A DNA stretch of 39,449 bases from Pseudomonadota bacterium (GCA_020161475.1 JAIUNQ010000011.1:1-39449), one strand, 5' to 3'; positions 1 to 12,936 are shown, counted from the first letter of the stretch. Numbers and translations: made by a program. Notes: generated by a model from the sequence alone, not told the origin.

Positions 1-226
1 GCCAGCGGCCCAGCACGGGGCCAAGCAGCGCGCCCACCAGCAGCCAGATCGAAAGGCCGCCGAGCACATAGCCGCCGGGCAGGGCAAGATCACGCCCGAT
101 GGGCGTCGCCAGCACCGCCAGAATGTAAAAGGTGGAGCCGAAGCCGATGACCTGCGTCAGCCCCAGCGCCGCTACCAAAGGCAGGAGGCTGGCCGGGCGC
201 GCGGCGGGCGTTAGGTCTGAAGACAT
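1..226 (-). CDS. MFS transporter, N-terminal part (runs off the window)
   Basis: The leftward frame opens at an ATG at 226 and stays open to the window edge, giving 75 residues of the N-terminus. After a short polar start it shows one hydrophobic helix (LGLTQVIGFGSTFYILAVL), a charged turn (TPIGRD) and a second hydrophobic stretch ending GALLGPVLGRW. A first helix rich in Gly, Tyr and Phe, followed by an acidic or arginine loop and a Gly-rich second helix, is typical of the opening of 12-helix major facilitator transporters. The product would sit in the inner membrane. The substrate cannot be judged from this fragment. It diverges from the TauE/SafE gene, with 136 bases between them. Family placement is inference from the helix pattern; only the start of the gene is visible. 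Confidence 0.6.
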   Translation of the reverse strand, partial: MSSDLTPAARPASLLPLVAALGLTQVIGFGSTFYILAVLATPIGRDLALPGGYVLGGLSIWLLVGALLGPVLGRW

Positions 227-239
227 GATGTTCCGGGTC

Positions 240-280
240 GATCGCCGCTGGTAGCGATCACAGTTTCTTGTCAGGCAAGA
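240..280. promoter_or_regulatory. Possible operator sequences between divergent genes
   Basis: The gap between the divergent MFS and TauE/SafE genes holds two adjacent inverted repeats: GATCGC at 240-245 with GCGATC at 254-259, and TCTTG at 266-270 with CAAGA at 276-280. Paired short palindromes between divergent transporter genes are a common layout for a local repressor or activator. No regulator gene is visible beside them, and such short repeats can occur by chance. Confidence 0.2.
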
Positions 281-362
281 CAGTTTTGAGGGTTGTTGCG
301 GGCTTGGCAAGGGCACACGCAAGGGTCTAGGGGAAAATCCCCGCCACTCGGAAAATTCCCCC

Positions 363-1193
363 ATGTTCGGTATCCCGCTTCAGGACCTTCTCATCCTCGC
401 CGTATCGCTGGTCGGTGCGGGGGTCGTCACCGGGCTGCTTGCGGGCATGTTCGGGGTCGGTGGCGGCGCGGTGATCGTGCCGGTGCTCTATCAGATCTTC
501 GGCTTTCTCAATGTGCCGGAGGATGTGCGTATGCATCTGTGCGTCGGCACCTCGCTGGCAATCATCATCCCCACCTCTGTCCAGTCGTTCCGGGCTCACC
601 GCGCCAATGGCAAGGTGCTGGAAGATGTGCTCCGGGTCTGGGCCATTCCAGTGGTGGTCTCGGTGCTCATCGGCGGGGTCATCGCGGCTTTTGCGCCTGC
701 GCTGGTGCTCAAGCTCGTCTTCGTGCTGGTGGCCGGCTCCAATGCCATCAAGCTGCTCGCGGGCCGGGATGACTGGCGCATCGCACAGCAAATGCCGGGC
801 AAGAACGCCATGACGGCTTATGGCGTGCTGATCGGGCTGGCCTCCTCGCTTATGGGCATCGGCGGCGGGGCCATCTCCAACATGATCCTGAGCCTTTACA
901 ACGTCGCCATCCACAATGCCGTGGCAACCTCTTCAGGCCTTGGGGTGCTCATTTCCGTGCCGGGCGCTGCGGCCTATATGGTCGCGGGCTGGAGCAAGAT
1001 GGCGTCCCTGCCGCCGCTCTCGGTGGGCTTTGTTTCGCTGCTCGGCTTCGCGCTGATCGCCCCGACCTCCACCTTCGTTGCGCCCTACGGCGCGCGCATC
1101 GCCCATGCCATGCCCAAACGCAAGCTGGAGGTAGCCTTCGGCTGCTTCCTCGTGCTGGTCTGCTCGCGCTTTCTCTACTCGCTGTTCTTCTGA
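363..1193 (+). CDS. TauE/SafE family sulfite exporter-like permease
   Basis: The 276-residue product is almost entirely hydrophobic, with about eight predicted membrane segments, and carries the two half-repeats of the TauE/SafE (DUF81) family. The first has GLLAGMFGVGGGAVIVPVL near residues 22-40 and the second has LIGLASSLMGIGGGAISNM near residues 157-175. The doubled GxxxGxGGG signature is the hallmark of the family. Members move small organic or inorganic sulfur anions, or other anions, across the inner membrane. The actual substrate here is unknown, and no taurine or sulfite genes lie beside it. Length is normal for the family. The ATG at 363 is directly preceded by C-rich sequence with no good ribosome-binding site, so the start is less certain than the family. 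Confidence 0.9.
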   Translation: MFGIPLQDLLILAVSLVGAGVVTGLLAGMFGVGGGAVIVPVLYQIFGFLNVPEDVRMHLCVGTSLAIIIPTSVQSFRAHRANGKVLEDVLRVWAIPVVVSVLIGGVIAAFAPALVLKLVFVLVAGSNAIKLLAGRDDWRIAQQMPGKNAMTAYGVLIGLASSLMGIGGGAISNMILSLYNVAIHNAVATSSGLGVLISVPGAAAYMVAGWSKMASLPPLSVGFVSLLGFALIAPTSTFVAPYGARIAHAMPKRKLEVAFGCFLVLVCSRFLYSLFF

Positions 1194-1265
1194 GGCGGGC
1201 GCAAATCCGTTGCGGTGCAGCGGGCGCAAGTGTAAGCAGCGGCAGCTTTTTCGACCGAGGTTGCC

Positions 1266-2282
1266 ATGCCGTCCCAGTTCCCCTTCGATGATATCCGCGC
1301 GCTGATCGCTGCCATTCCGGCGGCGGACGAACAGGCCCGCGCCGAAGCGCTGGCACGAGAGGCAAACCTCATCAAACCGCGCGGTGCGTTGGGGCGGCTC
1401 GAGGAAATCGCGGTGCATGTGGCGGCCTGGCAGGGCAAGGCGCGCCCGAAGGTGTCTCGGCCGCTGGTGGCGATTTTCGCAGGCTCCCACGGTGTGGTCG
1501 CCAAGGGCGTTTCGGCCTACCCGTCGGAGGTGAACCGCGCGATGCTGGCGAGCTTCTCGAACAGCCACGCCGCCATCAACCAGATCTGCAAGACCTATGA
1601 TCTCGGCCTGAAGGTATTTGATCTCGCCATCGACCTGCCGACCGGAGACATCACGGAAGGCGCGGCACTCGAAGAGGCGGCCTGCGCCGCCACCATCGCC
1701 TTTGGCATGGAAGCCATCGCCAACGGCACGGATCTGCTCTGCGTGGGCGAAATGGGCATCGGCAACACCACCCCGGCTGCGGCGATCTATGCCGCACTCT
1801 ATGGCGGGGAAGTTGAACAGTGGGTCGGGCGCGGCACCGGCGTCGATGATGCGGGCTACCAGCGCAAGGTTTCGGCCGTCAAACAGGCGCTCGAAACCCA
1901 CAAGGATCACCTGAAAGACCCGCTCGAAGTGCTGCGCCGTCTCGGCGGGCGCGAGATTGCCGCTATTGCGGGCGCCATCCTCGCGGCCCGCATGGAGCGC
2001 GTGCCGGTGATCCTCGACGGTTATGTCGCAACCGCTGCCGCTGCCGTGCTCCATGCGCTCTGGCCGCAGAGCATCGCGCATTGCCTTGCGGGGCACTGCT
2101 CGGTGGAGGGCGCACACGCCAAGGTGCTGGCCAACCTCGGCCTGAAGCCGATCCTCGATCTGGGCATGCGCCTGGGTGAGGGGTCCGGTGCCGCGCTCGC
2201 GGCGGGCATCGTCAAGGCCGCGCTGGCCTGCCACAACGATATGGCCACCTTTGCGGAAGCGGGCGTTCCCGACGCGGTTTGA
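1266..2282 (+). CDS. cobT: Nicotinate-nucleotide--dimethylbenzimidazole phosphoribosyltransferase
   Basis: CobT transfers phosphoribosyl from nicotinate mononucleotide to 5,6-dimethylbenzimidazole, giving alpha-ribazole phosphate for the lower ligand of cobalamin; it is cytoplasmic. The 338-residue length fits the family. Visible hallmarks are KPRGALGRLE near residues 36-45, an FAGSHGV motif near residue 75, GEMGIGNTTPAAAI near residues 161-174 and the C-terminal LGMRLGEGSGAAL, whose Glu (about residue 305) corresponds to the catalytic base of characterised CobT proteins. It lies 72 bases after the TauE/SafE gene on the same strand. That gap is too short to hold a cobalamin riboswitch, and no other cob gene is in the window. 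It converges on the histidine kinase gene downstream. Confidence 0.96.
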   Translation: MPSQFPFDDIRALIAAIPAADEQARAEALAREANLIKPRGALGRLEEIAVHVAAWQGKARPKVSRPLVAIFAGSHGVVAKGVSAYPSEVNRAMLASFSNSHAAINQICKTYDLGLKVFDLAIDLPTGDITEGAALEEAACAATIAFGMEAIANGTDLLCVGEMGIGNTTPAAAIYAALYGGEVEQWVGRGTGVDDAGYQRKVSAVKQALETHKDHLKDPLEVLRRLGGREIAAIAGAILAARMERVPVILDGYVATAAAAVLHALWPQSIAHCLAGHCSVEGAHAKVLANLGLKPILDLGMRLGEGSGAALAAGIVKAALACHNDMATFAEAGVPDAV

Positions 2283-2353
2283 TCAGCAATAGCCGCTGCG
2301 CCTCCGGGGCCCAATGCACTCTGGTGTGGTAGCAGGCTCGAACGCGCCCCTCC

Positions 2354-2373
2354 CGAAGCCCTTCAGGGCTTCG
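2354..2373. terminator. Hairpin in the convergent cobT/kinase gap
   Basis: A perfect 8-bp stem (CGAAGCCC / GGGCTTCG) with a TTCA tetraloop lies between the stop codons of cobT and the convergent histidine kinase gene. Neither side has a clear T-run, so it may be a weak or Rho-assisted terminator, or an unrelated palindrome. Confidence 0.3.
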
Positions 2374-2422
2374 CAAGGCCGAATGGCCGCCCGAGCTTAT
2401 GCGAGCCGCGCACCAACTGACC

Positions 2423-3994
<1,572 letters not shown>

Positions 3995-4104
3995 GGACAA
4001 TGCACGGGGGCCTTTGTGTTCCCCACCATGCCTGACAAAAGGTTAAGCGAAGGCTGACGCGCGACTGATTCGCTGCGCTTTTTAACCCACGGGAGGGATC
4101 TGCT

Positions 4105-4656
4105 ATGCCGCGTCGCGGCTTTGTTTCCTCAGCGGCTTTTCTCGTCTTCGCGGTCCTGCTGGCGGTGTTTTTCTCGCGCGCGCCGGAGGAGGCGATCACC
4201 GGTGCGGCCCACGCCATTGATGGCGACTCCATCGTCGTCGGCGGTGAGGAAATGCGCATCAAGGGCATGGATGCCCCCGAATATCGCCAGACCTGTCAGG
4301 AGGCCGGGCAGGAGGTGCCCTGCGGCAAGCGCGCAGCCGCCGCCATGAAGCGCTGGCTCGAGCGCGGGCCGGTGTTTTGCTACGGCGCCGAGCGCGATCG
4401 CTACAACCGCCGCCTCGTGCTGTGCCGGGTCAAGGGCGTCGATATCGGCCGAGACATGGTGCTTCAGGGCCTCGCGGTGGATTACGGCCTCTACCCGGAG
4501 GAGGAAAAGGAAGCGGCGCGTGCCTATCGCGGCCTGTGGGCGGGTACCTTCGAGCGCCCGGAGGATTATCGCCGCCGCCTGCGCGAAAGCGGGGAGGGCA
4601 ACCGCCGCCCGCTTTCCAATTCGGGCGAGGCAGCCCGAAACCCGTCCACCAAATAA
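4105..4656 (+). CDS. Secreted or membrane-anchored thermonuclease-family protein (SNase-like)
   Basis: 183 residues. An N-terminal hydrophobic segment (about 8-23) acts as signal or anchor, followed by a staphylococcal-nuclease OB fold. Active-site positions of the family are present: Asp41 in IDGDSI (metal), Arg51 in MRIKGMDAPE with Asp56 and Glu59, and Arg in ERDRYNR near residue 98. Such enzymes cleave single-stranded nucleic acids with Ca2+, outside the cytoplasm. The paired Cys residues (TCQEAGQEVPC and the later FC...LC) fit a disulfide-stabilised periplasmic variant common in Alphaproteobacteria. The gene diverges from the histidine kinase, 110 bases away. A GGGAGG ribosome-binding site lies upstream of the ATG. 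The C-terminal 30 residues are low-complexity and probably disordered. The physiological substrate is unknown. Confidence 0.88.
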   Translation: MPRRGFVSSAAFLVFAVLLAVFFSRAPEEAITGAAHAIDGDSIVVGGEEMRIKGMDAPEYRQTCQEAGQEVPCGKRAAAAMKRWLERGPVFCYGAERDRYNRRLVLCRVKGVDIGRDMVLQGLAVDYGLYPEEEKEAARAYRGLWAGTFERPEDYRRRLRESGEGNRRPLSNSGEAARNPSTK

Positions 4657-4742
4657 ACCTGCTGTTGCACCTCCGCCTTGATCAAGCGGCCTTGACGTCA
4701 CCGCAATTTGGCGCTGCCCTGTCGGCATAACGGGAGGACAAC

Positions 4743-5351
4743 ATGAAGCTTTATGACGGTGGCAAGGTTCCCAACGCCCGGCGCGTGCGGATGTATCTGG
4801 CCGAAAAGGGGATCACGGTGGACACCGTGCCCGTGGATGTGGGGGCCAAGGAGCATCTCTCCCAGGCCTTTCTGAAGAAGAACCCGGCGGGGCGTGTGCC
4901 CGTTCTGGAACTCGATGACGGCACGATCATCACGGAATCGGTGGCCATCTGCCGCTATTTCGAGGCGCTGCACCCCACGCCCGCCCTCTTCGGCACCACG
5001 CCGCTGGAGCAGGCCATGGTGGTGATGTGGCTGCGCAAGGCCGAGTTCGAGTTCTACCTGCCGGTGGCCTATGCCTTCCGCCACCTCCATCCGGCCATGG
5101 CCGACTTCGAGGAGCAGGTGAGCGAGTGGGGCGAGGCGAACCGCCCGCGCGCGCTGGCCGGCATGGCGACGCTGAATGCGCGTCTGTCGCATGTGCCCTA
5201 TCTGGCGGGGGACCATTTCTCCATCGCCGACATCATCGCCTTCATCACGGTGGATTTCCTCAAACCGGCCAAACTGGCCGTGCCCGACGCCATGACCTAC
5301 CTGAAGGACTGGTATGCGCGCGTTGCGGCCCGTCCGTCTGCGGGGGCGTGA
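4743..5351 (+). CDS. Glutathione S-transferase family protein
   Basis: 202 residues, the usual length for a soluble cytosolic GST. The N-terminal thioredoxin-like domain (1-80) opens MKLYDGGKVPNARRVRMYL and contains NPAGRVPVLELDDG, with the cis-proline that contacts glutathione, and TIITESVAICRYFE, with the Glu-Ser pair that binds the gamma-glutamyl group. The helical C-terminal domain contains the N-capping box-like HFSIADIIAFITVDF. An exact GGGAGG sits 6 bases before the ATG. It is followed without a gap by the next gene: its TGA overlaps a GTG start, so the two are probably translationally coupled. The substrate cannot be predicted; bacterial homologues include detoxification and dehalogenase-type enzymes. 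Confidence 0.92.
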   Translation: MKLYDGGKVPNARRVRMYLAEKGITVDTVPVDVGAKEHLSQAFLKKNPAGRVPVLELDDGTIITESVAICRYFEALHPTPALFGTTPLEQAMVVMWLRKAEFEFYLPVAYAFRHLHPAMADFEEQVSEWGEANRPRALAGMATLNARLSHVPYLAGDHFSIADIIAFITVDFLKPAKLAVPDAMTYLKDWYARVAARPSAGA

Positions 5352-5836
5352 GCACGGTGCGCATTGTATCGGGGCTTGGCCTTGTTCTGGTGCTCGGCGG
5401 CTTTGCCGCTGCCGAGCCCCTCAAGGGCAACGAGATCAAGAACCTGTTTTCCGGCAACACCATCTCCGGCGTTTACACCACCGGGCGCACCTTCTCGGAG
5501 TATCACGCGCCCGATGGCCGCGCGCTCGGTGACTCCGGCTTCGGGTTGAATGTGGACGCCTGCTGGAACACGGATGGCGACCACATCTGCTACCATTATG
5601 GCCCTTACGGCAAGCGCCGCACGTATTGCTTCACGGTGGAGAAGGTGGGCGAGAGCCTGCGCCTCAAGGTGGCGGAGTCAGGCCGCCTCAACGGCATCGC
5701 CGGTGTCGAGACCGGCAATCCGCACAACCATGATGATGGCGGCAAGCGCTGGTCTTGCGATGATCTGCTCTCGCGCGCGCCAACGCCCTTTATCCCGTTC
5801 ACAGCGCGTTCACGCGCGCAGCGCTCCTCTGGTTGA
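5348..5836 (+). CDS. Small secreted Cys-containing protein of unknown function
   Basis: The frame runs well upstream inside the GST gene, but only the part after the GST stop looks like protein. From GTG 5348, which overlaps the GST TGA as GTGA, the product is 162 residues. It begins with a signal peptide (IVSGLGLVLVLGGFAAAEP, likely cut after AAA). The mature part opens LKGNEIKNLFSGNTISG and later has EYHAPDGR and four Cys residues (VDACW, HICYH, TYCFT, WSCDD) that could form two disulfides. The opening motif, aromatic-rich core and Cys pairs resemble a family of small periplasmic alphaproteobacterial proteins recalled without a name; no function is assigned. It lies 39 bases upstream of the caspase-like gene on the same strand, so the two may be co-transcribed. 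A second GTG at 5357 is an alternative start. Confidence 0.7.
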   Translation: MSTVRIVSGLGLVLVLGGFAAAEPLKGNEIKNLFSGNTISGVYTTGRTFSEYHAPDGRALGDSGFGLNVDACWNTDGDHICYHYGPYGKRRTYCFTVEKVGESLRLKVAESGRLNGIAGVETGNPHNHDDGGKRWSCDDLLSRAPTPFIPFTARSRAQRSSG

Positions 5837-5875
5837 GGGGCAACCTTCAGGCAAACCCAGAGACAGGAGGGTGCC

Positions 5876-8116
5876 ATGCGATATTCATTCTGGCGTCGAG
5901 GACGGGAAACCCGTTACGCCTTGGCGCTGGTTGTGCTGGCGGCAGGCGTCGGCACGGCCGAAGCGCAGCAGAAGCGCCTCGGCTTCGTGGTCGGCATGTC
6001 CGAATATGGTGCTACCGCCCACCCCACTGCCTTGCAGGATGCGGGCCTTGTCGCCCAGTCGCTCAAGGGCGCGGGCTTCGAGGTGCAGGAAGCCGCCAAC
6101 CTGCGGCAGGACGAGTTCCGCGCCGCCTTCCGCGAATTCACCCAGAAGGCGTCGGAGGCCGGGCCGGATGCCGTTCTTGCGGTCTATATCGCGGGTGTTT
6201 CGTTGCAGGATGGCGGTGAGAATATCTTGATCCCCGCCGGTGCGAACCTGCGCCAGCGCACAGATCTCGCGCTCGAAGGCCTGCGCATGAATGATTTCAT
6301 CCGCGCGCTGGGGGCCACCCCGGCCAAGGCGCGGCTGATGATGGTCGATACCGCTTACACCCATCCTTATGGCCAGCTGGTGGCGGAAGGCGCGCGCGGC
6401 CTTTCCATCACCGAGCCGATGCCGGGGCTGGCGATTTCCTACAACCAGTCGCCGGGGCTGTCGGTGGCGATGCCGCAGTCGAATTACGGTGCTTATGCCA
6501 TGGCGCTGGCCGAAGCCCTGCGCGAGCCGGGCCTGAACGTGAACGCCATGTTCGAGCGGGTGCGCCTGCGCGTGCACGATCTGAGCGCGGGCCTTCAAAC
6601 CCCGTGGGACAGCGTTTCTGTTCCGGCCGATGTGGTGCTCAATGCGCCGGTGGCCGGTGCCGCCCCCATCACCTCCGCGATCCCCGAACCGGACAAGCCG
6701 ATGGCGCAGGTGAGCGTCGAGGATGCTTATGCCCGCGCGCTCGCGCTCGATTCTATCCGTGGCTATCAGGACTTTCTGAAAGCCTTCCCGCAGGCGCCTC
6801 AGGCCAAGCGCGTGCGCGCGCTGCTCGCGGCCCGGCGCGAGGCGCTGTTCTGGCAGCAGACCCGCCGCTCCGATACGGACCGTGCCTATTGGACCTATCT
6901 CAAGCGCTACCCCAAGGGCGCGCATGCCGCCGATGCGGAGGCCCGTCTGACGCGCCTTTCCGCGCCGATCATGCCGCCGCCGACCTTCGACGAGGTGATT
7001 TACGCGGATGTGCCGCCGCCACCGCCGGAAGAGCTGGTGATCTATGACGAGGTGGTGGTGGATGACGGCTGGCACGCCCTGCCGCCGCCCGTGGCTTACC
7101 CGGCCTATATCCCGCCGCCGCCCGTCGCGCTGATCGATCTTGAGCCTCCGCCGCCGCCCTCGCCTTGGGCGCGTGTGCTGCCCGCCGTGGGGCTGGGGGT
7201 CGGTGCGGCTATTCTGGCCAATCGCATGTGGCGCAAGCCGCCGCCGGTGCGCCCGGTCGTCGCGCCGCCCGTGCCGCGCCCGCCGCGTCCCGCCGGGGGC
7301 TGGGCCGGTCGTCCGCCGGTTGTGCTGCCGCCGGGGCCGCCCGTTCCGGCCACCCTGCCGCCGCGCCCCGGCGCGCCTGTGGGGGCCATGGGCCAGCCCG
7401 GTCGCCCCGGCATGCCCGGCGCTATCGGCGGCCAGCCCGGTATGGGTCAGCCGCCCGGTGTCGGCATGCAGCCGGGGGGGACGCCCGGCGCACGCCCCGG
7501 TGCCTTGCCGGTACCGCCTCCGGGCGCGATCCGGCCCGGCCCGGCAACCTTGCCCCCGCCCGGAAGAACGCCGCCCGTCGCCACGCCCACCCCGCCGCCG
7601 CAGGTGGGCGCTCCGCCGCCTCCCGGCGCACGTCCCGCTGTGGTGCCGCCGCCGGTCCAGCCCGGTGCCAAGCCGATGCCGGGCGTTGCAACCCAGCCCA
7701 ACCGGCCCGTGGGCCAGCCTCCGGTCACGGCACCGCAGCAGCCCGGCCCGATGATCGGTCGCCCGCCGCTGGTGCGCCAGCCGCCGCCGACTGTGCCGCA
7801 ACCCGGCATGCGTCAGCCGAGGCCGAATGTCGGAGCGCCGCCGCCCGTTGCGCGCCCCATGGCCCGTCCGGCTCCGCCGATGGCCCGTCCAGTGCCCGTC
7901 CAGCGGCCCCAGCCGATGATGCGGCCTTCCGCGCCGCCACCCATGGCACGGCCCGCGCCGGTCCAGCGCTCGGCTCCCCCGCCCATGGCGCGGCCGTCGC
8001 CGCCCCCCATGATGCGGCCTTCCGCACCCCCGCCCATGGCACGGCCCTCGGCCCCGCCGCCGCGCCCCGCCGCGCCCTCGTGCCCGCCGCAACTGCGGGC
8101 GATGGGACGCTGCTGA
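5876..8116 (+). CDS. Caspase-like (peptidase C14 fold) protein, predicted inactive, with proline-rich tail
   Basis: 746 residues. A hydrophobic N-terminal signal or anchor (about 14-29) is followed by a caspase p20-like fold (32-250) opening KRLGFVVGMSEYG. The catalytic His motif, normally GHG, reads AGVS (106-109), and the catalytic Cys motif, normally DACR, reads DTAY (158-161); both catalytic residues are therefore absent. Next come two similar helical units (about 280-365; QDFLKAFPQAPQAKR and WTYLKRYPKGAHAAD). The last half is Pro/Ala/Arg-rich with PPP runs, repeated PSAPPPMARP-type units and one hydrophobic segment (about 435-450). It ends CPPQLRAMGRC. A clean AGGAGG precedes the ATG. 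A scaffold or protein-binding role at the cell envelope is inference; the family does include inactive homologues. Confidence 0.85.
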   Translation: MRYSFWRRGRETRYALALVVLAAGVGTAEAQQKRLGFVVGMSEYGATAHPTALQDAGLVAQSLKGAGFEVQEAANLRQDEFRAAFREFTQKASEAGPDAVLAVYIAGVSLQDGGENILIPAGANLRQRTDLALEGLRMNDFIRALGATPAKARLMMVDTAYTHPYGQLVAEGARGLSITEPMPGLAISYNQSPGLSVAMPQSNYGAYAMALAEALREPGLNVNAMFERVRLRVHDLSAGLQTPWDSVSVPADVVLNAPVAGAAPITSAIPEPDKPMAQVSVEDAYARALALDSIRGYQDFLKAFPQAPQAKRVRALLAARREALFWQQTRRSDTDRAYWTYLKRYPKGAHAADAEARLTRLSAPIMPPPTFDEVIYADVPPPPPEELVIYDEVVVDDGWHALPPPVAYPAYIPPPPVALIDLEPPPPPSPWARVLPAVGLGVGAAILANRMWRKPPPVRPVVAPPVPRPPRPAGGWAGRPPVVLPPGPPVPATLPPRPGAPVGAMGQPGRPGMPGAIGGQPGMGQPPGVGMQPGGTPGARPGALPVPPPGAIRPGPATLPPPGRTPPVATPTPPPQVGAPPPPGARPAVVPPPVQPGAKPMPGVATQPNRPVGQPPVTAPQQPGPMIGRPPLVRQPPPTVPQPGMRQPRPNVGAPPPVARPMARPAPPMARPVPVQRPQPMMRPSAPPPMARPAPVQRSAPPPMARPSPPPMMRPSAPPPMARPSAPPPRPAAPSCPPQLRAMGRC
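7855..8080 (+). repeat. Imperfect coding repeats in the proline-rich tail
   Basis: Within the caspase-like gene, units encoding variants of PSAPPPMARP and PVQRP recur with similar codon use, for example ATGGCACGGCC and CGCCGCC blocks. This is low-complexity coding sequence prone to slippage and to indels between strains. Confidence 0.6.
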
Positions 8117-8122
8117 AACCAA

Positions 8123-8150
8123 AAAAGGCCGGGATCGCTCCCGGCCTTTT
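8123..8150. terminator. Bidirectional Rho-independent terminator
   Basis: A 12-bp stem (AAAAGGCCGGGA / TCCCGGCCTTTT) with loop TCGC, flanked by A-runs and T-runs on both sides. It lies between the convergent caspase-like gene (+) and the dehydrogenase gene (-) and can serve both. Confidence 0.85.
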
Positions 8151-8186
8151 CATTGTGATGGGTATGCAGCCTTTGCAGGCGCGCTT

Positions 8187-9059
8187 TTACTTGCGGTTGA
8201 GGCGCGCGATCAGCGAAGAGGTATCCCAGCGCTTGCCGCCCATGGTCTGAACCTCGGCGTAGAACTGGTCCACCAGCGCCGTCACCGGCAGGGTCGAGCC
8301 GTTGCGGCGCGCCTCGGTGAGCACGATGTCGAGATCCTTGCGCATCCAGTCCACGGCAAAGCCAAAGTCGAATTTGCCCTGATTCATGGTCTTGCCGCGA
8401 TTTTCCATCTGCCAAGACCCGGCGGCGCCCTTGGAAATCACGTCCAGCACCGCCTCGATATCGAGCCCGGCGTTCTGGCCGAAGTGGATGGCCTCGGCGA
8501 GCCCCTGCACCAGCCCGGCAATGCAGATCTGATTCATCATCTTGGTCAGCTGGCCCGCGCCCGATTGGCCCATCAGGCGGCAGGCCCGCGCAAACGCCAT
8601 GATCACCGGCTCGGCCTTGGCATAAGCCTCGGCATCGCCGCCGCACATCACGGTCAGCACTCCGTTTTCCGCGCCCGCCTGACCACCGGACACCGGTGCA
8701 TCAATGAAGGCGATGCCCTTGGCTTTTGCAGCAGCGTGAAGCTCACGCGCCACTTCCGCCGAAGCCGTGGTGCAATCCACGAAGATCGAGCCCGCTGCCA
8801 TGCCGGCAAACGCGCCGTTCTCGCCCAGCGTCACCGAGCGCAGGTCATCGTCGTTGCCCACGCAGGCGAAGACGAACTCTTGTCCCACCGCCGCCTCGCG
8901 CGGGGTCTGCGCGGCCTTGCCACCATGGGCAGCCACCCAGCTCTGCGCCTTGGCAAAGGTGCGGTTGAAAACGGTCAAATCATGCCCGCCCTTGGTGGCG
9001 AGATGGCGCGCCATGGGGCCGCCCATGACACCGAGGCCGAGAAAGGCAACCTTGGACAT
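8187..9059 (-). CDS. 3-hydroxyisobutyrate dehydrogenase-family NAD(P)-dependent oxidoreductase
   Basis: 290 residues, the normal length of the beta-hydroxyacid dehydrogenase family. The Rossmann motif is GLGVMGGPMA (8-17), followed by the cofactor-contacting VFNRT (30-34). An Arg at the second strand end suggests NADP may be accepted. The substrate-binding signature DAPVSGGQAGAENG lies at 120-133. The catalytic Lys is Lys173 in QLTKMMNQ, with Asn177 four residues on. The enzymes oxidise short 3-hydroxy acids such as 3-hydroxyisobutyrate, tartronate semialdehyde partners or related succinate-semialdehyde-type substrates. The exact substrate is not decided by sequence alone, and no valine-degradation or glyoxylate genes are adjacent. 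It diverges from mrp, 157 bases away. The start at 9059 has a GGAGG-like site just upstream. Confidence 0.92.
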   Translation of the reverse strand: MSKVAFLGLGVMGGPMARHLATKGGHDLTVFNRTFAKAQSWVAAHGGKAAQTPREAAVGQEFVFACVGNDDDLRSVTLGENGAFAGMAAGSIFVDCTTASAEVARELHAAAKAKGIAFIDAPVSGGQAGAENGVLTVMCGGDAEAYAKAEPVIMAFARACRLMGQSGAGQLTKMMNQICIAGLVQGLAEAIHFGQNAGLDIEAVLDVISKGAAGSWQMENRGKTMNQGKFDFGFAVDWMRKDLDIVLTEARRNGSTLPVTALVDQFYAEVQTMGGKRWDTSSLIARLNRK

Positions 9060-9216
9060 CTATCCTCCCTGCAATTTTCTGAGAGCGCTATCAGCGCAAT
9101 GATTCCGATGTAACAGCGCGCCGACAGGCGCGACAATGGCGCTTGTTGCATTACCGCATTGACCTTTGCCTGTCGCGCCCTCTCTAAAGGAGCGTTGATT
9201 TGCAAAGGCCTGAGCC

Positions 9217-11578
<2,362 letters not shown>

Positions 11579-11616
11579 TCCACCGCGAGCGGACCGAAAG
11601 GTTCATTGAGCATCAG

Positions 11617-11645
11617 AGCCGGGCCGAAAGGCCCGGCTTTTTCTT
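11617..11645 (+). terminator. Rho-independent terminator after TRAP binding protein 1
   Basis: A 9-bp GC-rich stem (AGCCGGGCC / GGCCCGGCT) with a GAAA tetraloop is followed by TTTTCTTTT, 38 bases past the stop codon. Confidence 0.9.
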
Positions 11646-11744
11646 TTGGCACACGGCCTTCGCCGTCTTGGTCAGAAAATATGCCCAAGACCCGCGTTAG
11701 GCTGTTGTCTTTCCCGATGTTCCTTGCGAGCATGGCAGACCTGA

Positions 11745-12911
<1,167 letters not shown>

Positions 12912-12936
12912 AAACCCACCGCCGGAATGAGAATTG

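Noticed and set aside
1194-1265. Cobalamin riboswitch upstream of cobT
   Set aside because: The gap is only 72 bases and lacks the conserved B12-box; too short for the element.
5027-5347. Upstream extension of the small secreted protein gene inside the GST gene
   Set aside because: It would bury the signal peptide in the interior of the protein; the GTG overlapping the GST stop gives a normal exported product.
5885-8122. A 745-codon open frame on the minus strand, antisense to the caspase-like gene
   Set aside because: It is a product of the G+C-rich, proline-rich coding sequence on the other strand; its translation is low-complexity with no fold, and the plus-strand frame has a signal, a clear domain and a strong ribosome-binding site.
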